64,000 nt of DNA from Alicyclobacillus sp. (GCA_023511295.1 JAIMBT010000012.1:1-64000), one strand, 5' to 3'. Shown: positions 19,913 to 29,112, numbered from the stretch's first letter. Translations and numbers: made by a program. Notes: generated by a model from the letters alone, not told the origin.

Positions 19913-21999
19913 CTCAAGTTTGACAGTTGTTGAGTCATCCCGCGACCCTCGACCGCGCTACGGCGCGGTTTTTCTGTGGGTAAGTCATGTTTTTTGGTTC
20001 GAAAATGTAGGTTCAAAAGTGTTCGAACTGTATATAACGTTTTTGTTGATAGTAAAGTGTTTTTATTGTATTGTTGTGGGTAATATTATGAACGGTGGTG
20101 AACCTTGTGTTCGCTCAAATTGTATCCACGAAACGCCCAGATGGTCGCACCTACAGGTACATGCATATTGTTGAGTCCTATCGCGAGGGTAAACAAGTAA
20201 AAAAGCGTCGGATTGCCAGTCTTGGCAATGTCGATAGCTACTCCGAGCAGGAGATTCAACAGTTTATTCGCACCCTGGAATCACTCCTACAAAATCGTGT
20301 CTCTGGTTCGATCGAAGACCTCGACCCTAAGGCGACCCTCTCTTTCGGCGTTCCCTACGTGGTTCAATTTTTGTGGGACCAACTTGGGTTAACCAAGGCG
20401 ATGCAGGCTGAACTCAAGGATCGCCAGGTCACATTCGACGTCGCTCGTTACGTGAAAGCCATGGTCTGCAACCGCCTGATGAACCCCTCCAGCAAACTGG
20501 ATCTGTTTCACACGATTGAGGATATGTATCTGCCCGACGCAGGGGACGAGCCATGGCAGCTTCAGCACTTCTATCGTGCCTTGGATCATCTCATGGACAT
20601 GAAGCCCAATCTCGAAAAGCTCATTTACCGTCGGCTCACGGACCTCTTGAGCTTTCGCTTGTCGCTTGTGCTGTATGACTTGACGAGTACGCACCTCAGC
20701 GGCCACCACTGCCCGATTGGTGAGCATGGATACTCCCGAACCCACAGGCCCGACCTGGAACAGGTAGAACTGGGCTTGCTTGTGACACCTGATGGGCTGC
20801 CGATTACCCATGAAGTCTTTGCGGGGAATACACCGGACAAGCAGACCGTCAAGGAGATTCTGGAACGACTGAAAAACGATTTCTCCGTCGAACAGTGCGT
20901 GTTCATTGGAGACCGAGGTATGGTCACCAAGAAGAACACGGAGCTGATGGCAGAGCTGGAGTATCCCTACATCGTCGGCTACCACAAACGTGGCCGCGTG
21001 GTCAGTGACACATTGTTGGCGCAGTACAACGACGTCTCAGCCTACACGCAACTGCGGGGAAACCTGAGTTACCTGGAAGTGCCGGCGTCGGCCGTGGACG
21101 ATGACGAGCAGGGGCACGATGCTCGCTATATCCTCTGCTACAACCCGCTCAAGGCAAGGGCAGACGAAGCCTTTCGTGTCTCGGCGCTGGAAGAGGCGGA
21201 GAGAGCATTAACGGAATACCAGGTGTGGCTGGAGAAGCCCCGCCGTGGACGTAAAACCAGCACACAGTCTGTCATGCTCAAGGTCAGTGACATCCTCACG
21301 AGAAAAGGTGTGCAGGCGTTTCTACAGGTCGAGTTCTCTGAACAGAAGCTCTCGTACGTCCGTAACGAAGAAGCCCTTACCAAGGAAGCGCTCCGCGATG
21401 GTAAGTTTGTGATTAAGACGAACACGAAATTGCCAGCTGACCAGGTTGTCACTTCGTACAAAACGCTCATGAACGTAGAGCGTGCGTTTCGGGAGATTAA
21501 GAATTTCCTGGATGTTGGTCCGGTGTACCACTGGAACGAGAAGCGTGTTCGCGGTCATATCTTTGTCTGCGTGCTTGCGTATCTGTTTGAGCAAGAAATC
21601 CAGGTCATGTACCGCCACTGGTGGGAGCAGCGTGAACGTGAAGTTGTGCAGTCGGAAAACGATGTCGAGCGTGAGCAGCGATTCGAAGAGCTGAACAACC
21701 GCTGGTACACCGGCGAGCGGATCATGAAGGACCTCTCACGGTGGCATGTCATGAAGGCCGAGTTCCTCGGGAAAGAGTTCCTCAGCGTTCCACCTCCCCC
21801 ACGCCCCCTCGATGAGGTACTCAAGGCACTAGACATCCCACTTCCGTCGAAAGCCATTCATCTCCGGAACATAGATTCCGGGACACTCGTGTAACGAGTA
21901 GAACACTCTCAAGCCCCGGCTAGCTTGGGGCTTTTTGTGCTGTAGGGCAAAATTCCCCCTACAATCCCTTGTGGGGCCATAGGCGCTGTCAAAGATGAG
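19913..21999 (+). mobile_element. IS1634-type insertion sequence, complete
   Basis: A 2087-bp element with imperfect 14-bp terminal inverted repeats: CTCAAGTTTGACAG on the left and CTGTCAAAGATGAG on the right, whose complement is CTCATCTTTGACAG. It holds one intact transposase gene. Hairpin-plus-T-run terminators sit just inside both ends (about 19950-19975 and 21905-21935) and would insulate the transposase from outside transcription. It is a second copy of the element that brackets the nest to its left. Confidence 0.9.
20095..21894 (+). CDS. IS1634-family transposase
   Basis: A 599-residue DDE transposase of the IS1634 family (IS4 superfamily). Markers are RPDGRTYRYMHIVESYREGK at the N-terminus, LSFRLSLVLYDLTSTHLSGH (first Asp), EQCVFIGDRGMVTKKNTELM (second Asp), and TSYKTLMNVERAFREIKNFL (YREK-like Glu region), then KRVRGHIFVCVLAYLFEQEI. 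The start is GTG 20095 or 20098. An AT-rich leader with TATAACG-like strings precedes it. It appears full length and potentially active. Confidence 0.92.
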   Translation: MVNLVFAQIVSTKRPDGRTYRYMHIVESYREGKQVKKRRIASLGNVDSYSEQEIQQFIRTLESLLQNRVSGSIEDLDPKATLSFGVPYVVQFLWDQLGLTKAMQAELKDRQVTFDVARYVKAMVCNRLMNPSSKLDLFHTIEDMYLPDAGDEPWQLQHFYRALDHLMDMKPNLEKLIYRRLTDLLSFRLSLVLYDLTSTHLSGHHCPIGEHGYSRTHRPDLEQVELGLLVTPDGLPITHEVFAGNTPDKQTVKEILERLKNDFSVEQCVFIGDRGMVTKKNTELMAELEYPYIVGYHKRGRVVSDTLLAQYNDVSAYTQLRGNLSYLEVPASAVDDDEQGHDARYILCYNPLKARADEAFRVSALEEAERALTEYQVWLEKPRRGRKTSTQSVMLKVSDILTRKGVQAFLQVEFSEQKLSYVRNEEALTKEALRDGKFVIKTNTKLPADQVVTSYKTLMNVERAFREIKNFLDVGPVYHWNEKRVRGHIFVCVLAYLFEQEIQVMYRHWWEQREREVVQSENDVEREQRFEELNNRWYTGERIMKDLSRWHVMKAEFLGKEFLSVPPPPRPLDEVLKALDIPLPSKAIHLRNIDSGTLV

Positions 22000-22255
22000 T
22001 TTAACAGTCTGTTGCGCTGGTGTGACGACAGGCGATGTCCTAGTATTCCTGCTGGAACATCCATTCACAGTCAACAAGGTAATCAACGCCATAATCACAC
22101 CGGTCAATTTCCGCAAAGCTATCACCTCAATCATACAGAATATCCCTATTCTAACGTGAAACACCTTAAGCAAGCTAATGCCTCATCGCCGTTCAACGTG
22201 ATAGAAACCTGACCATACTGAATCTATCTCTCAAAATAAGGAGCGGTAGATTAAG

Positions 22256-22446
22256 ATGGAAGATAGAATCTTGGAACTGGACATGTATCAACAGGCGCTG
22301 GGTTTGTCCGTTACCAATATCCGTGACATGATGAAATTGGAGTCGAATTGCGTTATGCTTTTGCCGCTTTCTTTACCAAATCGAAAGATTTGTATGTGAA
22401 AGCCACCTCTTTCACACGATCATTCTCCACTTATCTAGGATACTGA
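22256..22446 (+). pseudogene. Small frameshifted ORF of unknown function
   Basis: ATG 22256 has AAGGAG 12 bases upstream and opens MEDRILELDMYQQALGLSVT, then NIRDMMKLE. This frame closes at 22399. From 22342 another frame continues as VELRYAFAAFFTKSKDLYVK then ATSFTRSFSTYLGY, ending at 22446. Read together they look like one helical protein of about 62 residues broken by a one-base shift. The family is not recognised. The rest of 22135-22585 shows nothing further. Confidence 0.35.
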
Positions 22447-22585
22447 CTACTGAACATAGCTGCCCGTTAGTTCAAGAGCACAAAGTCTTCCGCCTTCCTT
22501 ATCCATATTGTACCACGTCCCGATCCTATTTCGTATTGCTACGATTCTACTTCTCGTAAGCAACAATCTTTGCGAAAAGAGCCTT

Positions 22586-22615
22586 TTGCTTAGAAAACCA
22601 CGCTGAGGGTACAAT
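22586..22615 (+). promoter_or_regulatory. Putative sigma-A promoter of the DUF255 gene
   Basis: TTGCTT (22586-22591) and TACAAT (22610-22615) are separated by 18 bases. Transcription would start near 22622, about 30 bases before ATG 22653, leaving room for AGAGGAGATG as ribosome site. This supports 22653 over ATG 22614 as start. Confidence 0.55.
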
Positions 22616-22652
22616 GAAACACAATAGGATAGAATTTCCTCTGAGAGGAGAT

Positions 22653-24866
22653 GTAACTATGCCACATGATAAGATGCGGCAACCCAATCGTCTGATCCAC
22701 GAGAAGTCACCGTATTTGCTTCAACACGCATACAATCCCGTCGACTGGTTCCCATGGGGTCCAGAGGCGTTCCACAAAGCAAAGAGGGAAGGAAAGGCTG
22801 TGTTCTTGTCAATCGGCTATTCCTAGCCCTGCGGGGCTAAGAATAGCAACAACATAACAAGCGAAATAGATGATTTTTCTACATGTCACTGGTGTCACGT
22901 CATGGCCCACGAGTCCTTCGAGGACCCGGAGGTCGCCAAACTGTTGAACGACGGTTTTGTCAGCATCAAGGTAGATCGCGAGGAGCGCCCGGACATTGAC
23001 CATCTCTACATGACGGTGTGCCAGGCGATGACGGGGCAGGGTGGATGGCCCCTGTCGGTCTTTTTGACGCCGGACCAACGCCCGTTTTTGGCGGGTACGT
23101 ATTTTCCCAAGCGGCGAAGGTATGGGCGGATTGGCTTTATCGAGTTACTCGAGCAGATTCTAGATAAATGGGAGCGGGATCGAGCGCAGATTGAAGCCGT
23201 GGGAACGCGCTTGGTCGCGTTGTTGGAGCGGGAAGCCCGCACGAACCCAGGGAGCGTCCCCGGGGAGGACCTGTTGCACGAAGCCGTCCAGCAGCTATCG
23301 GACAGCTTTGACCCGCTTTGGGGTGGCTTTGGCAGCGCACCGAAATTCCCGTCGCCCCACCAACTCTTGTTTCTCCTGCGCTACGCCTACCGGACGGGAC
23401 ACGTCCACGCGCGACACATGGTGGAGCGAACGTTGGATGGGATGGCCTGTGGCGGGATTTTCGACCACGTCGGCGGCGGCTTCGCTCGGTACTCGACGGA
23501 TGACCGGTGGCTCGTGCCGCACTTCGAAAAGATGCTCTACGACAACGCGCTCTTGGCGCTCACCTATACCGAGGCGTACCAGGCGACCGGGCGGCCCTTG
23601 TACGCCGAGGTTGCCTGCCGAACGCTCGACTATTTGTTGCGGGATATGCGGTTGCCGGAGGGCGCGTTCTACGCTGCGGAGGACGCCGATTCGGGGGGCG
23701 AAGAGGGCCGGTTCTACCTCTGGACGCCGGCCGAAGTTCAGGCAGTTCTGGGCGATCCGCTGGCTCACCTGTACTGTCGGTTCTTTCACATCACAGAGGC
23801 CGGCAACTTTGCCGGGCGCAGCATCCCAAACCTGGTGGGACCGTGGGGGAGCGCCGACACGGGTCGCGAGCGGTCGGCGGACGGTAACCACGATACCTTC
23901 GAGGAGCGAATGGTATCGTTTTGCCGCGATGAAGGGTTAGATCCCGTCGCGTGGCGCCGCCAGGTGGCTGCGGCGAGCGAGCAACTTCGGCTGGAACGCG
24001 CGAAGCGCGTCCGCCCGGCCCGCGACGAGAAGGTTCTCACCGGCTGGAACGGGCTTGCGGTGGCAGCGCTCAGCCGGGCCGGACGCGTATTCGGAGTGCC
24101 CAGGTATGTGGAAGCGGCGGTTCAGGCAGAGGCCTGGCTGCACCGCGTCATGCGCAGGCGAGACGGCCGCTTGCTCGCCCGTTGGTGCGACGGGGAAGCG
24201 GCCGTGCCAGCGTTCCTGGAGGACTACGCGTTTCTGGCGCTGGCGGAGCTGGAGCTGTATCAAGCGACCTGGCAGCCACCTTACCTCGAACGTGCGGTGA
24301 TGCTGCAACGGGCGACCCGGGCGTTGTTCTGGGACGAAGATGGGGGCGGTTTTTATCTCAGCGGCACAGATGCTGAGGCCCTCGTCGCGCGGACCAAGGT
24401 ATGGTACGACGGGGCTACGCCTTCTGGGAACTCTGTCGCGCTCTGGAACCTCCTGCAAATCGCCCGCTTGACGGGCGACACAGACTGGGATGACTGGGCT
24501 GCGGAACTGTTGCGGGCATTTTCGGGTGAGATGTCGAGGTACCCGGCCGGCTACGCGTTCGCGCTCCTCGGTTTGCAGTGGGCGGTCTGGCCAACGGAGG
24601 AGATTGTGGTCGCCTTTGGGCGCAAGGACGCGTTGGTGGAGCAGGTGATGCGTCGGCTCCAGACCGCCTATCTGCCGTTCACCGTTTGTCTGGTTCGCCC
24701 CGACGAACGAGATTCGGCGCTTGCGGACTTCGCCCGTGTCAGCCCGTTCGCCGCCGAGCAGGCAGCTCCATCCGGAGAGACGGCCATCTACGTGTGCGAG
24801 CGAATGGCCTGTCGAAGGCCACTCGTCCATCCATCCGACATCGCGGCTTGGCTTGCGCGGTTGTGA
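22653..24866 (+). CDS. YyaL/DUF255 thioredoxin-domain protein with a 57-base in-frame interruption
   Basis: The first 57 codons ([49 protein letters not shown]) and the frame resuming at 22881 ([20 protein letters not shown] onward) together give a near-perfect DUF255 protein of 718 residues. It has an N-terminal thioredoxin-like fold with CHWC, then an alpha/alpha barrel ([55 protein letters not shown]). Between them, 22824-22880 adds 57 bases beginning with TAG. The function of the family is poorly known; some members are linked to spermatogenesis-associated or redox roles. The downstream 661 codons show no decay, so the gene may be expressed by bypass or readthrough, or have been interrupted recently. 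Confidence 0.8.
22816..22880 (+). other. Hairpin and coding gap resembling a translational-bypass site
   Basis: Bases 22816-22829 pair with 22834-22847: 13 pairs, one C-A mismatch at 22823/22840, loop TGCG. The Ser codon TCC (22821-22823) and the TAG (22824-22826) are in the 5' arm. The gap ends with TCT (22878-22880), a second Ser codon, and the conserved reading resumes at ACA (22881). Part of the 5' arm is conserved coding sequence (codons for GYS). The remaining 33 bases of the gap are AT-rich, unlike the host gene. Confidence 0.6.
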
Positions 24867-25260
24867 GGCTGTATCGGCGGAACGAGACCGGACAACCCGC
24901 GTTGCAGTCTGGCCCTCTTGAACACGGGGAGGCGGAGCTGGCGACCGCATGCTGCCGCTCTGTTTCCCTGCTCACCGCGTCCTTGCTGAAAAAGAGCGAA
25001 TTCCGTCAAATCATGTCTAGCGATTCTCTCATCCCCTGAGGTACTATACAAGAGAAAGGTGGTACGGGCCCCACACGTTGGTGCAGGTGGCATGTACCCA
25101 GCTCCACTGGCAACTGTTTGTCATGTCACGACAACCGCCACGGAAGATTTGCCCTCTATCCTTTCGCTTGTCACCCCCGAGACAGCCACGCGAATCTGCC
25201 GGTTCCGTGCGACTACAGAAGGGCGCCATCACTTGTGGGCGTCGAAGGAGGATGCGTTTC
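24867..25260 (+). other. Leader region, no gene recognised
   Basis: About 390 bases between the DUF255 gene and the cell-wall protein. A frame is open from 25078 but has no supported start before 25252/25261. GTACTATACA near 25041 could be part of a promoter, but no convincing -35 was found. No known riboswitch motif is visible. Confidence 0.4.
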
Positions 25261-27876
25261 GTGAATCGCAAGGTTCTTGCGGCGGTTTGTCTGTCCGCTG
25301 CCACATTCACAGGATTTCCAGCCGTCTTTGGGGCTCTCCCGTCGGCGACGGCGGCGACGGCGGCGACGCTGCCGATGTTGCGATTGGGAGACGCGGGGAC
25401 AGCCGTGCAGACGTTACAACAGGACTTGAACGCGGCGGGTTTCTCCGCGGGAACACCGGACGGAATCTTCGGGCCCGGGACGGAGACGGCGGTCAAGAAG
25501 TTTCAAACGGCGCATCAGTTGACAGCGGACGGCATCGTTGGCACGGCGACGTGGACGGCGCTCCTCGCGGCCATGGGTCCCACACCGACGGATTACCACA
25601 CGTCTTCCATCACCCTGAACGGCAAGCTGATATCGGCTCCGCAGTCCTTCGTATGGCAGAACACGACGTACATGCCGATTTACTACGTGCAGCAACTTCT
25701 CAAACAGTTCAACATTCTATACGGATGGGACGGAACGCACTGGACGATGCAGGTCCCCTCGACGTACAACGTGGATCTGTCCCAAATGCCGATAGACCAG
25801 CAACACAGCGGAGACATGGACATCTCTATCAATGGCCACGTATTCGCTTATATGAAGGGATTGGTGGAGAAAGACCCGGCGTCCGGACATGACACGACGT
25901 ACATGCCCATCTGGTATGTGATAAAGATGCTGGACCGCCTACAGATTCCATCAAACTGGGACGGGAAGAACTGGACCTTTACAAAAGCAGTTGTCTATCA
26001 AATCTACGACAAAACCGGCAAGCGGCTGAACCCAACCGTCACGTACAACTCCGTCGCAGACGCGCAGGCGGCACTGGCGAACACGCCGGGTGGCACCGTG
26101 CGGGATAGTATGGGCAACACCGTCTTTACCGAACCGGACTACACCGCCTACCAGAAGGGTGGCAAGGCCGTCATTGGCGACTTTACGACGCTGCCTGCGG
26201 CTGAGGCGGCAGTTGCGAATATCCCAGGGGCGGTCGTGAAGGATGCTTCGGGCCAAGTGCAGTACACGGCGCCGGATTTCGAGGTCTTCACGTCCCCCGT
26301 GACGGCGCCGAAAGACTTTAGTACGCTCGCGCAAGCGCTCGCTGCCATTCAAAACAACAATACAGCGTACGTCGTCGATGCCCTGAAGAACCAGGTGGTG
26401 CAACCACCGGCCAACTTCTACTACGTAGACAATACGGGGGCATGGCGCAACAGCCTGACTGGGTATGTGGGCACGGCACCTGGTTTTGCGCAGGTTGGAG
26501 ACAAGTACATTCAAGTGGCGAGTGCGTCCGGGCAATCGCCCCAGATTTATCTGATATCGACGGCCGATGGGACCTACATGGGGACCCTCCAAGGCTCGTA
26601 CAGTAACCCATTTCAAACAGTCGATCTTCGCCAACCGGCACCGGCGACAGTGACAGCGGCCCAGATTGACAGCTGGTTTCAATCGAACAATTCGCCACTC
26701 GCGGGTTTGGGTCAGGCATATATCACGGCACAGAACACGTACGGCGTCAACGCCACCTACCTTGTGGCGCATTCCGTCGAGGAGACCGGTTGGGGGAAGA
26801 GCGCCATCGCGCTCGCGAAGAACAACCTGTTCGGCTACGGTGCCTATGACAGCAATCCCGCGCATGACGCCGGCATGTTCCCGTCGAACGAGTATGCCAT
26901 CCGCTATGAAGCGTGGGTGGTGCGCGCCAACTACCTGGAGCCGAGTGGCCCCTACTACGACGGGCCGACACTGAACGGCATGAATGTGCACTACGCGACG
27001 GACCCGGGTTGGGCGACGGCCATTGCCAAACTGATGAGCCAGTACGTGGCGCAAACCGGTGGATCCCCGAGTGATTATAAACAGTTCAGCATCGGTATGA
27101 CGGGCCCCATCCCAGAGGTCGCGCAAGAGCCCGTGTATGCCGTGAACGGCGCCGAAGGCAGTGTGCAGAGCAACCCGTACGGAAACCTTCCCGTGTACCC
27201 TGACTCGGTCACGGGGTCGACGCAGATGTACCCCGGCGTGTTACAGGAAGGGAACAGCGGCGCCGGGGTCAGAGACTTGCAGGAGGCGCTCTTGAACGCC
27301 TCGCTGCAACCGGACGGCGTGTTCGGGCCGTTGACATTGCAAGCCGTGAAGGACTGGCAGCAATCACACGGTCTGCCGGTGACCGGGGTGGTGGACTTTG
27401 CAACGTGGACGAGCCTGTACCCGGCTCCGTCGACGTCGTTGCCTGTGGGAACGACCGTCACGATTGACCAGATGAAGCAGGGCATGGTGGGGAATCTGGT
27501 GACCCTGTGGTATCACGTAACGGGATCGAACGGGGTGTCGGGTTGGGTGGACGCCGACTACATTTCACCGCAGGTCACCGTGAGCGGGCAGACGAGCACC
27601 AACCTCTTCCGTGTGACGGCGGCCAGTGGCAGCAATGTACCGGTATACGCAAGCGAGAGCACCGGTAGTCCGCAGCTTGGCAGCTATCACAATGGCGACG
27701 AAGTGGTGACGCCGCAGCTCTACCCGGTGACGACACCCGTGTCACCCGATGCTCAGGGCTTCATTGCGGTCAACTGGGTGAACCAGACGACGGGTCAAGC
27801 CCAGACCGGGTACATCACGGCCGCCCAGCTCACACCGCTCACGCCGCCGGTACCGATGGTGAGCGCAGGGAACTGA
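25261..27876 (+). CDS. Secreted multidomain cell-wall protein with glucosaminidase domain
   Basis: 871 residues. A signal peptide (VNRKVLAAVCLSAATFTGFP to about residue 37) is followed by a peptidoglycan-binding domain (VQTLQQDLNAAGFSAGTPDG). Two copper-amine-oxidase-N-like modules come next (TTYMPIYYVQQLLKQF and TTYMPIWYVIKMLDRL), then repeats around ADAQAALAN. A mannosyl-glycoprotein glucosaminidase domain follows (NATYLVAHSVEETGWGKSAI, Glu catalytic candidate), then a second peptidoglycan-binding domain and SH3-like tails. It likely cleaves or remodels peptidoglycan. GTG 25261 is chosen because AAGGAGG at 25245-25251 is nine bases upstream; ATG 25252 touches it. Confidence 0.85.
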   Translation: MNRKVLAAVCLSAATFTGFPAVFGALPSATAATAATLPMLRLGDAGTAVQTLQQDLNAAGFSAGTPDGIFGPGTETAVKKFQTAHQLTADGIVGTATWTALLAAMGPTPTDYHTSSITLNGKLISAPQSFVWQNTTYMPIYYVQQLLKQFNILYGWDGTHWTMQVPSTYNVDLSQMPIDQQHSGDMDISINGHVFAYMKGLVEKDPASGHDTTYMPIWYVIKMLDRLQIPSNWDGKNWTFTKAVVYQIYDKTGKRLNPTVTYNSVADAQAALANTPGGTVRDSMGNTVFTEPDYTAYQKGGKAVIGDFTTLPAAEAAVANIPGAVVKDASGQVQYTAPDFEVFTSPVTAPKDFSTLAQALAAIQNNNTAYVVDALKNQVVQPPANFYYVDNTGAWRNSLTGYVGTAPGFAQVGDKYIQVASASGQSPQIYLISTADGTYMGTLQGSYSNPFQTVDLRQPAPATVTAAQIDSWFQSNNSPLAGLGQAYITAQNTYGVNATYLVAHSVEETGWGKSAIALAKNNLFGYGAYDSNPAHDAGMFPSNEYAIRYEAWVVRANYLEPSGPYYDGPTLNGMNVHYATDPGWATAIAKLMSQYVAQTGGSPSDYKQFSIGMTGPIPEVAQEPVYAVNGAEGSVQSNPYGNLPVYPDSVTGSTQMYPGVLQEGNSGAGVRDLQEALLNASLQPDGVFGPLTLQAVKDWQQSHGLPVTGVVDFATWTSLYPAPSTSLPVGTTVTIDQMKQGMVGNLVTLWYHVTGSNGVSGWVDADYISPQVTVSGQTSTNLFRVTAASGSNVPVYASESTGSPQLGSYHNGDEVVTPQLYPVTTPVSPDAQGFIAVNWVNQTTGQAQTGYITAAQLTPLTPPVPMVSAGN

Positions 27877-27947
27877 AGGCTGCATTCGTCCTGCCGTTGG
27901 CAGATGGGGCAGGGCCCGTCGGGCCCGAAGAGGAAGTTGACAAAAGG

Positions 27948-27991
27948 GGCTCGCTCGACCGCACGGCGGTGCAGGTCGGCGAGCCTTCTCT
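27948..27991 (+). terminator. Rho-independent terminator
   Basis: GGCTCGC-T-CGACC (27948-27960) pairs with GGTCGGCGAGCC (27974-27985), one bulge, then TTCTCTTTG. It lies 71 bases after the cell-wall gene and between two convergent genes (that gene and menA), so it may serve both. A short GGGCCC-GTC-GGGCCC palindrome precedes it. Confidence 0.7.
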
Positions 27992-28070
27992 TTGTCGGTG
28001 TAGCGCAGCAGCGCGGCGCCGTACGAACGGTGGGCGATGAGCGCCAGGGGGCTCTTGTCGATAGGAGGAC

Positions 28071-28985
28071 TCAGCGGATGGCGAGGGGGACCCACGTCCC
28101 GACGAGCATCCCGATGAACATCAGGGAACCGAATTGAAACAGCAACTTGGCTGTGCCCTTCACCGCGGGGTGCAATTGCTTCGGCTCGGTGAAGCGGTAG
28201 TACAGACGAACGACGTACACGGCGGACGGAATGGTCAACACGACCAACAGCGCCCAGACCGACAACGCGCCGGTTCCGATAAGGGTGAGGACCAAGACGT
28301 ACGCGACTGCGAACACCGAGGCGAAGAGGATGCGGCCCTTTTGTCGGCCCATGAGAATGGCGATGGTGCGGCGCCCGCCCAGGCGGTCCTGCTCCATATC
28401 GCGGATGTTGTTTCCGAGCAAAATCGCGCCAATCAAGAGGCCGATGGGAAGTGAGGTGACGACAGCCCGACTGGTGATCTCGCTGGTTTGCACGTAATAG
28501 GCCAAGAGTACAATGACGGGCCCCATTGCGATGGAGGCCGCCAGTTCACCGAACGGCGTGTACGCGAGCGGCTTGGGACCGCCCGAGTAGAAGTACGCGA
28601 CGCACATCGAGAGCACACCGACAAGGGCGACCCACCATGAGGTGCTCGCGCAGATATAAATCCCGAGCAGGACGGATGCCGCGATGAAGACCCATGCGGC
28701 TGCCAGGACTTTGGCTGGCGCCACGCCATCGTGCACAATCGTTCCGGCAATGCCGACCATCTCTTGACTGTCGAGCCCTCGGCGATAGTCGAAGTACTCG
28801 TTAAACATGTTGGTTGCGGCTTGAATCAAGACCGACGCCGCCAAAAAAGCCACAAACAGCCAGACGTGAAACTGACGTTGACTGACCGCCAGCCCCGTCC
28901 CAATCAACACCGGCACAATCGATGCCGTGAGCGTGAACGGGCGCAATAGTCTCCAAATCACACCGAATGACGTCCGCCAAGTCAT
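28071..28985 (-). CDS. menA: 1,4-dihydroxy-2-naphthoate polyprenyltransferase
   Basis: A 304-residue UbiA-superfamily membrane prenyltransferase that attaches the polyprenyl chain to dihydroxynaphthoate in menaquinone synthesis. The first Asp-rich motif NMFNEYFDYRRGLDSQ (N-x-x-x-D-x-x-x-D) and the second, LLIGAILLGNNIRDMEQDRL, are present, with about eight to nine hydrophobic helices. ATG 28985 follows AAGGAGG by nine bases, so upstream codons to 29033 are excluded. It is divergent from menBEFDH and shares the intergenic promoter region, as expected for one pathway. Confidence 0.93.
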   Translation of the reverse strand: MTWRTSFGVIWRLLRPFTLTASIVPVLIGTGLAVSQRQFHVWLFVAFLAASVLIQAATNMFNEYFDYRRGLDSQEMVGIAGTIVHDGVAPAKVLAAAWVFIAASVLLGIYICASTSWWVALVGVLSMCVAYFYSGGPKPLAYTPFGELAASIAMGPVIVLLAYYVQTSEITSRAVVTSLPIGLLIGAILLGNNIRDMEQDRLGGRRTIAILMGRQKGRILFASVFAVAYVLVLTLIGTGALSVWALLVVLTIPSAVYVVRLYYRFTEPKQLHPAVKGTAKLLFQFGSLMFIGMLVGTWVPLAIR

Positions 28986-29045
28986 GCGGCCGTCCTCCTT
29001 CCAGCAGGTTTCTATCGTCCCGCAAAGGGTCAAAGTCTATGAGAA

Positions 29046-29073
29046 ATCATATCAAATCGAGAGGCGGACGCAA
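29046..29073 (-). promoter_or_regulatory. Putative menA promoter
   Basis: On the minus strand TTGCGT (29068-29073) and TATGAT (29046-29051) are spaced by 16 bases. This places transcription start about 55 bases before the menA start. Confidence 0.5.
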
Positions 29074-29084
29074 CCGGGCAGGTT

Positions 29085-29112
29085 TTGCCTGTCCCAACAG
29101 GTTTGATATACT
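29085..29112 (+). promoter_or_regulatory. Putative menBEFDH promoter
   Basis: TTGCCT (29085-29090) and TATACT (29107-29112) with 16-base spacing point to the men operon. The 5' leader to menB at 29226 is about 105 bases and contains no recognised riboswitch. Confidence 0.55.

Larger units (their letters stand above)
19907..22005. repeat. 6-bp target-site duplication TTTAAC
   Basis: TTTAAC at 19907-19912 directly precedes the left terminal repeat, and TTTAAC at 22000-22005 directly follows the right one. A perfect duplication shows a recent, simple transposition and fixes the ends of the element to the base. Confidence 0.9.
19499..22134 (-). pseudogene. Lipoprotein gene split by an IS1634-type insertion
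   Basis: Removing the element at 19913-21999 and one copy of the TTTAAC duplication joins two minus-strand frames exactly in phase. Bases 22134-22000 give MIEVIALRKLTGVIMALITL then LTVNGCSS, a lipoprotein signal with Cys after VNG. Bases 19906-19499 give IPTVNDVQSITIADDSAGSA through DIYKWLKDDQWKQEFKTQ. The restored product has 180 residues and a hydrophilic body of unknown family. AGGGATATTCTG precedes the ATG as a ribosome site. It was probably a membrane-anchored protein before the insertion. Confidence 0.85.

Noticed and set aside
22824-22880. Pyrrolysine or selenocysteine recoding of the TAG
   Set aside because: Selenocysteine uses TGA, not TAG; no pyl genes are seen, and the TAG sits outside the conserved catalytic residues. 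Plain readthrough remains possible.
22902-24866. Independent gene starting at ATG 22902
   Set aside because: That start falls after the conserved TCHWCHV of the DUF255 family, has no ribosome site, and the missing N-terminus is present just upstream in the same frame.
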